A stretch of 64,000 bases of DNA from Bacillota bacterium (GTDB lineage Bacteria; Bacillota; Bacilli; Paenibacillales; UBA4045): positions 62,001 to 126,000 of the forward strand of contig JAEZQY010000047.1 in the NCBI GenBank assembly GCA_023441055.1, written 5' to 3'. Positions within the stretch are counted from its first letter, which is position 1; every line of letters starts with the position of its first letter. Shown here one piece after another: positions 59,314 to 64,000 of this stretch. Position numbers and translations under genes: made by a program. Under the pieces are notes generated by a model. The model did not search any database, was not told the DNA's origin, and saw only the letters and a program-made list of their open reading frames with translations.

Positions 59314-60323
59314 GAGTTCTCCATTTGCCGGTGGGCAGACAGATGATTGAGATGTGTGCTGCACTGCGCCGCATTGGCGTTGAAGCTAACTCCTGTCATT
59401 TCAGAGAGCGCACCGTTCCGCTCAAACCAGATCAATGCTTGCATTTGGAAAGGTTGTCCCATGAGGAAAGAAGACAACGACGGGAATCGTTTTTATACGA
59501 TGCCGTTAAGCATTATGATGTTTTTCACTTTCACTTCGGCGAGACCTTCTTCAAGGACCGGTCAGATTTAGAATTTCTAAAGAAGCGAGGAAAAAAGCTT
59601 GTAGTCCAGCACAGAGGATCAGATGTACGCATGCTCTCGGTAGCGCAAAGCTATAATAATGCGGATGTACGCGTGAAAGGAGGCAGAAGGAGGCAAGAGG
59701 ATCAAATCGTTCAAAAGTTAAAGGAACTCTCTGCCTATATCGATCATGCGATTGTAGCTGATCATGAGCTGCTTCCCTATGTCAAGGAGCACTACAAGCA
59801 TACGCATATTCTTCGGCAATTCATCACCTTGGATCATTTCCCCCCCTCCTACCCATCAACTACCTGCACCAAACCATTAATTGTACATGCGCCTACGAAT
59901 ACTTACCTAAAGGGAACGGAGTTTGTGCTTCAGGGCATTGATCGGCTGCGCAAGAAAGGACTGGATTTCGAATTTAAGCTTATCGAGAAGATGACACATG
60001 CGGAAGCCATCCGTGCTTACAGAAAGGCTGATATCATCGTCGACCAGCTTCTCCAAGGATCATTCGGCGTCTTCAGTCTGGAGGGCATGGCCCTCGGTAA
60101 ACCTGTCGTTTGTTTTATTCGAGAGCAGCTGCAGAGCAAGTATCCACCAGGGTTGCCTATCGTGAACGCCAATAAGGACACATTCTATGATGTTATGAAA
60201 TCGCTGATCAAGCATCCCGAAAAGCAGAGCAAGATAGGAGTTGCCGGTCGAACGTATATCGAGCAATATTATGATTCGCGTAAGCTTGTGAAACAACTAA
60301 AATCGATTTATAAGAAACTTTAA
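59310..60323 (+). CDS. GT4-like glycosyltransferase
   Basis: A 337-residue GT-B-type protein coupled to the dehydrogenase gene by an ATGA overlap. MRVLHLPVGRQMIEMCAALR starts the acceptor domain and HYDVFHFHFGETFF is a typical FHFH-type segment. The donor half has LIVHAPTNTYLKGTEFVLQG, DIIVDQLLQGSFGVFSLEGM (E-x-x-A/M site) and ALGKPVVCFI. It has no added repeat. The substrate may be the uronate made by the preceding enzyme. Confidence 0.83.
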   Translation: MRVLHLPVGRQMIEMCAALRRIGVEANSCHFRERTVPLKPDQCLHLERLSHEERRQRRESFLYDAVKHYDVFHFHFGETFFKDRSDLEFLKKRGKKLVVQHRGSDVRMLSVAQSYNNADVRVKGGRRRQEDQIVQKLKELSAYIDHAIVADHELLPYVKEHYKHTHILRQFITLDHFPPSYPSTTCTKPLIVHAPTNTYLKGTEFVLQGIDRLRKKGLDFEFKLIEKMTHAEAIRAYRKADIIVDQLLQGSFGVFSLEGMALGKPVVCFIREQLQSKYPPGLPIVNANKDTFYDVMKSLIKHPEKQSKIGVAGRTYIEQYYDSRKLVKQLKSIYKKL

Positions 60324-60346
60324 GCTAGAGAAAAGGTCGTGATCAT

Positions 60347-61240
60347 GTGAAGGTACTTTTAGTCCCCGAGAATCCAGGATGGGCATTCGATAACCGCGCC
60401 AAGGATTTAATGTCAGTAGGTATAAGCGGGATTGACTTCAGCATGATGTATCGCCCTGAAGTCAAAGCCTCCGATAAATCACGTTATGACATCATCTACC
60501 CGATGTCGCTCAGCATCGCACGCAAATTAAATGCTGCAGGCATTCCTTATAGCAGAATGGCCACAGGAATTACTTCGATCCCGCACAGAAGGATGAAGAA
60601 TCAGAGGTTGAATTCGGAGTTTGTTAGATTCGTCAAACGATTTCGCGGGATAAATGCATGGTCAGATGAGATCGTCAACATCTTCAAACCTCATTGCAAA
60701 ATTTACAAGACTCGCGTAGGTATCGATCATAACTCGTTCAAACCTAAAAGCACACCTAAGAAAAATAGTGTATTCACAGTAGGTTGGGTTGGGCGAATCG
60801 ATATTCCTTCTCGAAGAGAAGTAAAAGGATACGATATCATGCTGCGTGCTTTAAAAAATATGAACGTCAAGCTCGAGATCAGAACGTTCAAAGAAAATTA
60901 CGTCCCCCGCGAGAAGATGGTTGGTTTCTATCAAGGTTTGGATTGCTATATATGCTCAAGTCGCTCAGAGGGACTCCCCAATCCCTTATTAGAAGCCGCA
61001 GCATGCGGAGTTCCTATAATTACCACTAGGGTTGGCATAGTGCCTGAGCTTATTAGGCATAGGCATAACGGCATTATTGTATCGAGGAGCCCTCAAGGGA
61101 TCAGGAGAGCGGTAAGAAAGTTGATGGATCGCCCCTCCACGCAAGAGAAACTTCGGAGAAATATAAGAAAAACAATTACAGACAACTGGACTTGGGATAT
61201 TTGTAAGAAGGACTGGGAGCATTTTTTTAAGTCCCTATAA
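60347..61240 (+). CDS. GT4-family glycosyltransferase (CotSA-like)
   Basis: A 297-residue GT-B enzyme, somewhat short for the family. FTVGWVGRIDIPSRREVKGY opens the donor domain, and DCYICSSRSEGLPNPLLEAA is the E-x7-E motif. GVPIITTRVGIVPELIRHRH and NGIIVSRSPQGIRRAV follow. The acceptor domain is reduced (about 120 residues). The start is a GTG at 60347 with AAAGG upstream; an ATG two bases before is out of frame. CotSA of B. subtilis is a coat glycosyltransferase of this type. Confidence 0.83.
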   Translation: MKVLLVPENPGWAFDNRAKDLMSVGISGIDFSMMYRPEVKASDKSRYDIIYPMSLSIARKLNAAGIPYSRMATGITSIPHRRMKNQRLNSEFVRFVKRFRGINAWSDEIVNIFKPHCKIYKTRVGIDHNSFKPKSTPKKNSVFTVGWVGRIDIPSRREVKGYDIMLRALKNMNVKLEIRTFKENYVPREKMVGFYQGLDCYICSSRSEGLPNPLLEAAACGVPIITTRVGIVPELIRHRHNGIIVSRSPQGIRRAVRKLMDRPSTQEKLRRNIRKTITDNWTWDICKKDWEHFFKSL

Positions 61241-61274
61241 ATTGAACCATTTCGATGTGAAGGAGCATGTCATT

Positions 61275-62102
61275 ATGAAAAAGCCACTCTGCATTTCGAT
61301 ATTTACATTTGGCGACTACGCTCGGTATATCCCCTATTATATTTATACCATGCTAAAAAGTTATCCAAATTATTATGTAAAAGTATTCCATAAAGATCGA
61401 TTGCCCAATGAAGTGAAAACAAGTCTGAATGTGATTAAGCGCAAATTATCCGGCAACTTCGAAATGAAGGAGAACTTCCTTCGCAACACTAAACTGCCAG
61501 ATGCCCAAGTCGGTAAAGCATACAAATATTTAATGCCCTATGAAGAATACGCTGGGTTCGACAATGTATATATTGGAGATGTCGATTTTCTCATAATTAA
61601 CGAAAAGCCATCCCTATTGGAAGGCCACTTAAAAAACTGCAAAAGCACAGGTCTGCCCTATAGCAATCAGGTCAGACCCAACACCAAGCGATTAACAGGT
61701 TTGCACTTCTTTCAAGTAGAGAACTACTATAAGAAAATGAATCCCATTATCGAACATTACCGCAAACATACAGATGAATTGAATAAGGAGCTTAAATCCT
61801 ATTCAACCAACGAACAATTCTTATATAATCTTGTGGACAAAGGATTGAGTTTCAAAAAAAGCAAAACGCTATACAGACCCCATCATGGCTTTCATCTGGG
61901 CATCATTCGCGGGAAGAATCCGAAAACCAAGTTTAAGAGATACATGGAACAGGATCTTCAGAATCCCATGTTCCTTCTCCCATCTAACCAAAAATTCAGA
62001 CTTCAATTGATAGCATATTATAATGACCCTCTATTCAAAAAACTCATATCCTTAAATCCGATCAAAGAAGTACTTCTATTGAAAGAACTACTAACAAAAT
62101 AA
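61275..62102 (+). CDS. GT-A-like protein, probable glycosyltransferase
   Basis: A 275-residue soluble protein. It starts MKKPLCISIFTFGDYARYIP, and FDNVYIGDVDFLIINEKP has a D-V-D element of the DXD type that binds the metal-nucleotide in GT-A enzymes. STNEQFLYNLVDKG and LYRPHHGFHLGIIRGKNP follow. I do not recognise the family with certainty; a GT8-like or orphan GT-A enzyme is most likely. The ATG at 61275 has AAGGAG nine bases upstream; the frame is open to 61242. Last gene of the plus-strand unit, convergent with the CMAH-like gene (9-base gap). The region is AT-rich. Confidence 0.65.
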   Translation: MKKPLCISIFTFGDYARYIPYYIYTMLKSYPNYYVKVFHKDRLPNEVKTSLNVIKRKLSGNFEMKENFLRNTKLPDAQVGKAYKYLMPYEEYAGFDNVYIGDVDFLIINEKPSLLEGHLKNCKSTGLPYSNQVRPNTKRLTGLHFFQVENYYKKMNPIIEHYRKHTDELNKELKSYSTNEQFLYNLVDKGLSFKKSKTLYRPHHGFHLGIIRGKNPKTKFKRYMEQDLQNPMFLLPSNQKFRLQLIAYYNDPLFKKLISLNPIKEVLLLKELLTK

Positions 62103-62111
62103 ACGTAACCA

Positions 62112-63668
62112 TTAATCCTGATCCAAGGAAAAAGCATGTATGCTGCAATCATTCGTTGTGCATTTCCCATCATTATCCAAATCGAATACCCAACGATGTC
62201 TGGGACACATAATGGTTTTACCTGCTATCCAGCCTTTCTCCAGGTCGCCTCCATCATGAGGGCAATAGCGATTAATGGCGTAACGCGACCCACCGGCTTC
62301 CACTACGATCCGTTCCTGATTCGACTCATTTGCCAGCACTTTGTCACAAAACCTGTCTAAATCCTCTACTTCAAGCGATAGAAATCCTTGAATCAGTGTT
62401 TGATAAATATCCGGTTCTCGATTCAAACGGAATCGCAGGGATAGCAGGAAATCCTCCCAAGTCAGCTTATCGTCGAATATGCGGGCAATTTCCCATGAAT
62501 TGGTCTTCAACGAATAGAAGTTCGTTTCAGTAATTCGCGGAACACGTTTGACCTCCTTGCTTGGAAAATCGACCCTCAACAATTGACCAGGGGCGTCATT
62601 CAGAATAAAAAAGAGCGGAATAACGACCATAGCATGGCATTTAAAGTGCTCTAGCTTCATGCGAAGAACGGTTGCGAGCTTCTGGTATACTTCTTCCGCG
62701 TTACTGTAAGTATGGTTTTTTGTTCGCTGTTCGAAGTAAGTCGAATATAAAGCAGCGTAATTTCGGATGTACTGCTCTTCATCCTCTGGTCCTAGCCGAG
62801 GGGTGCTTGTATACGTCCATGTTCTGGAAGACACATCATATCGATCGCCGGGCATGACCTCCACGATCTGGGTCGCCGAATTTTTCAACCTCTTGGCCAA
62901 AAATTTGACGACCTCATATGAGCGGGGAAATATATTAATCTTCTCGAAATTAAGATGAATCAGTTCCGGGTCGAGAAAGCAAGGCGGTCCTGCTGTAGGC
63001 AAGTAAATTCGAGGTTGAACAGTCTCCAGCGAGCGCGCTACCGCTTCGAATTTACTGCGTACTTTTCTTCGCGATATACGTTCATATTCTTTCCGAGTAT
63101 AAGCATAACAGGTCGGATGCCAGCTGGCACCCGAATATTGCGATGCGAATACATCCATACGCCCCTCCTCGGCAACGATCTGAGAAAGCCGATCCATTAG
63201 TTTGCAATCATTGATATTAAAGAAGGAAGCATCTGCAGTTTTAACGAGTATGGCTGAGTCTCGATTAAGCTCCGTATCTATGAGATATAGCTTCATCGTA
63301 CCGTCCCCGAACTCAATTTGTTCCCCGTCCTCGAGGCAGATCAAATTTTTACAGGAATAACTCCCCAATATCTCACGCAATTCTCCCCGTTTATAGTTAG
63401 CTAATACCAAGGTGAAATTACGATTTACGATACTGTTCAGGAATCCAAGATCATAATGGTCCTTATGCTCGTGGCTGATGTATAAGAAGCATTCCTTGTC
63501 CGTGTTGCTTAACTTCTCTTGCACATAAGCAGCTAAATGATGGTTGCATGGATATTGGAACCAAGATCCGTCAAAGGCACCGGTCGGTGATAGCCAAGGA
63601 TCCATGACGATTATAGCTGTGGATGTTTCCACACAGAAACCGGCATGACCTAATACTGTAATCTCCAT
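62112..63668 (-). CDS. CMAH-like protein: MBL-fold domain with C-terminal Rieske [2Fe-2S] domain
   Basis: A 518-residue protein. The N-terminal UlaG-like MBL domain has MDPWLSPTGAFDGSW and the metal motif YISHEHKDHYD (H66-x-H68-x-D70-H71). The segments SGASWHPTCYAYT and LETVQPRIYLPTAGP, and near residue 425 LTWEDFLLSLRFRLNREPD, resemble remembered vertebrate CMP-Neu5Ac hydroxylase (CMAH). A C-terminal Rieske domain has C469-P-H471 and C488-P-R-H491. In CMAH the Rieske domain is N-terminal, so the order is swapped. CMAH hydroxylates an N-acetyl group; the substrate here may be an N-acetylated sugar, which is inference. The ATG at 63668 has AGGAG nine bases upstream. Confidence 0.83.
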   Translation of the reverse strand: MEITVLGHAGFCVETSTAIIVMDPWLSPTGAFDGSWFQYPCNHHLAAYVQEKLSNTDKECFLYISHEHKDHYDLGFLNSIVNRNFTLVLANYKRGELREILGSYSCKNLICLEDGEQIEFGDGTMKLYLIDTELNRDSAILVKTADASFFNINDCKLMDRLSQIVAEEGRMDVFASQYSGASWHPTCYAYTRKEYERISRRKVRSKFEAVARSLETVQPRIYLPTAGPPCFLDPELIHLNFEKINIFPRSYEVVKFLAKRLKNSATQIVEVMPGDRYDVSSRTWTYTSTPRLGPEDEEQYIRNYAALYSTYFEQRTKNHTYSNAEEVYQKLATVLRMKLEHFKCHAMVVIPLFFILNDAPGQLLRVDFPSKEVKRVPRITETNFYSLKTNSWEIARIFDDKLTWEDFLLSLRFRLNREPDIYQTLIQGFLSLEVEDLDRFCDKVLANESNQERIVVEAGGSRYAINRYCPHDGGDLEKGWIAGKTIMCPRHRWVFDLDNDGKCTTNDCSIHAFSLDQD

Positions 63669-63762
63669 CGGAACACGCTCCTTCTTTAGGAATGATCTCA
63701 ACATCTTACGCTGATCATGCTAAACATGTGCGGTTTCCCTACTGGATTTTTTTCTTGAAAAG

Positions 63763-63813
63763 AAAAGGGCGGCCATTCAGAAGATTCACTCTTCGAAATA
63801 GCGGCCCTTTTTA
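63763..63813 (-). terminator. Terminator hairpin of the small gene
   Basis: Outer stem AAAAGGGC/GCCCTTTT with an inner GAAGA/TCTTC stem; T-rich tracts lie on both sides, so it may act in either direction. On the minus strand it directly follows the 53-residue gene and precedes the CMAH-like gene. Confidence 0.7.
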
Positions 63814-63815
63814 TT

Positions 63816-63977
63816 TCACTTTTTTTTATTCTTCTTGATTTCTTCCAGTTGATTGTTAATTCGATTTAATCCTCTCGTTAATTTTCTTAATCCCATTCCT
63901 AAACCGGGGTCTTTCACTTCTCTAAAATGTTCAAGCGCCTTTTTCAAATGATGACGTACATGACCATAATCCGACAT
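63816..63977 (-). CDS. Small Lys-rich helical protein, 53 residues
   Basis: An ATG at 63977 with GGTGGT about six bases upstream opens a 53-codon frame ending in TGA at 63816. The protein starts MSDYGHVRHHLKKALEHF, has GLGMGLRKLTRGLNRINNQL in the middle and ends in EEIKKNKKK. It looks like a basic amphipathic helix pair. A strong hairpin terminator follows at once, which supports a real single-gene unit. I recognise no family. Confidence 0.65.
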   Translation of the reverse strand: MSDYGHVRHHLKKALEHFREVKDPGLGMGLRKLTRGLNRINNQLEEIKKNKKK

Positions 63978-64000
63978 GGCATTACCACCTTATCACAATG

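Noticed and set aside
1..64000. CRISPR arrays, prophage, insertion-sequence transposases or rRNA genes
   Set aside because: No regularly spaced identical repeats, no transposase or phage motifs and no rRNA sequence were seen.

Overview
The window looks like chromosomal DNA of an endospore-forming Paenibacillaceae species (Paenibacillus/Cohnella-like). The evidence is the hemA-hemX-sirC-hemC-cobA/hemD-hemB-hemL-hemE order, the engB-lonA-lonB-clpX-clpP-tig block, and the sporulation genes gerM, gerE, a YhcN-type lipoprotein and a CgeB-type protein. Assignments rest on motifs, synteny and remembered family sequences; no database search was run.

Layout. (1) 1-9.2 kb, minus strand: tetrapyrrole cluster from glutamyl-tRNA to uroporphyrinogen III, with a siroheme branch (CobA-HemD fusion plus SirC-type dehydrogenase) and one Crp/Fnr-type gene inserted on the opposite strand. 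(2) 9.3-19.6 kb, minus: EngB, LonA, LonB, IspG, ClpX, ClpP and trigger factor, the protein quality-control block. A repeat-rich gene-free stretch of about 0.7 kb lies upstream of lonB. (3) 19.7-31.9 kb: Tat-exported phosphoesterase, two tRNAs, a YsoA-position protein, AsnB, gerM-rph-rdgB, PgpA, a hydrolase/methyltransferase pair, gerE with a good sigma-K promoter, a YhcN/YlaJ lipoprotein with a sigma-G-like promoter, and a secreted CAP-domain protein. (4) 31.9-36.3 kb, minus: three genes for pectin-type polysaccharide use (family 11 rhamnogalacturonan lyase, NodB-type deacetylase, FG-GAP protein). (5) 36.4-63.7 kb: a large glycosylation region that resembles the B. subtilis spore-crust loci (sps, ytcABC, cotS/cotI, cgeB).

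How region 5 may work. RmlA/RmlB/RmlD make dTDP-deoxyhexoses. A DegT-type aminotransferase and a GNAT acetyltransferase would make an N-acetylated dideoxy-amino sugar. A UDP-sugar dehydrogenase and a UDP-glucuronate-type epimerase supply uronic acids. About a dozen glycosyltransferases (GT2, GT4-like, CgeB-like, GT-D), a methyltransferase, an ATP-grasp enzyme, two CotS-like kinases and a CMAH-like MBL/Rieske protein build or decorate the glycan. A consensus sigma-K promoter in front of the kinase pair suggests late mother-cell expression, so the spore surface is the likely site.

The most unusual features are: a Gly-x-x-x repeat (often G-Y-D-x) shared by four glycosyltransferases and one small Lys/Arg-rich protein encoded among them; polybasic N-terminal tails on several of these proteins; three consecutive small helical proteins at the end of the cluster; and a bacterial homologue of vertebrate CMP-Neu5Ac hydroxylase whose Rieske domain sits at the C terminus instead of the N terminus.
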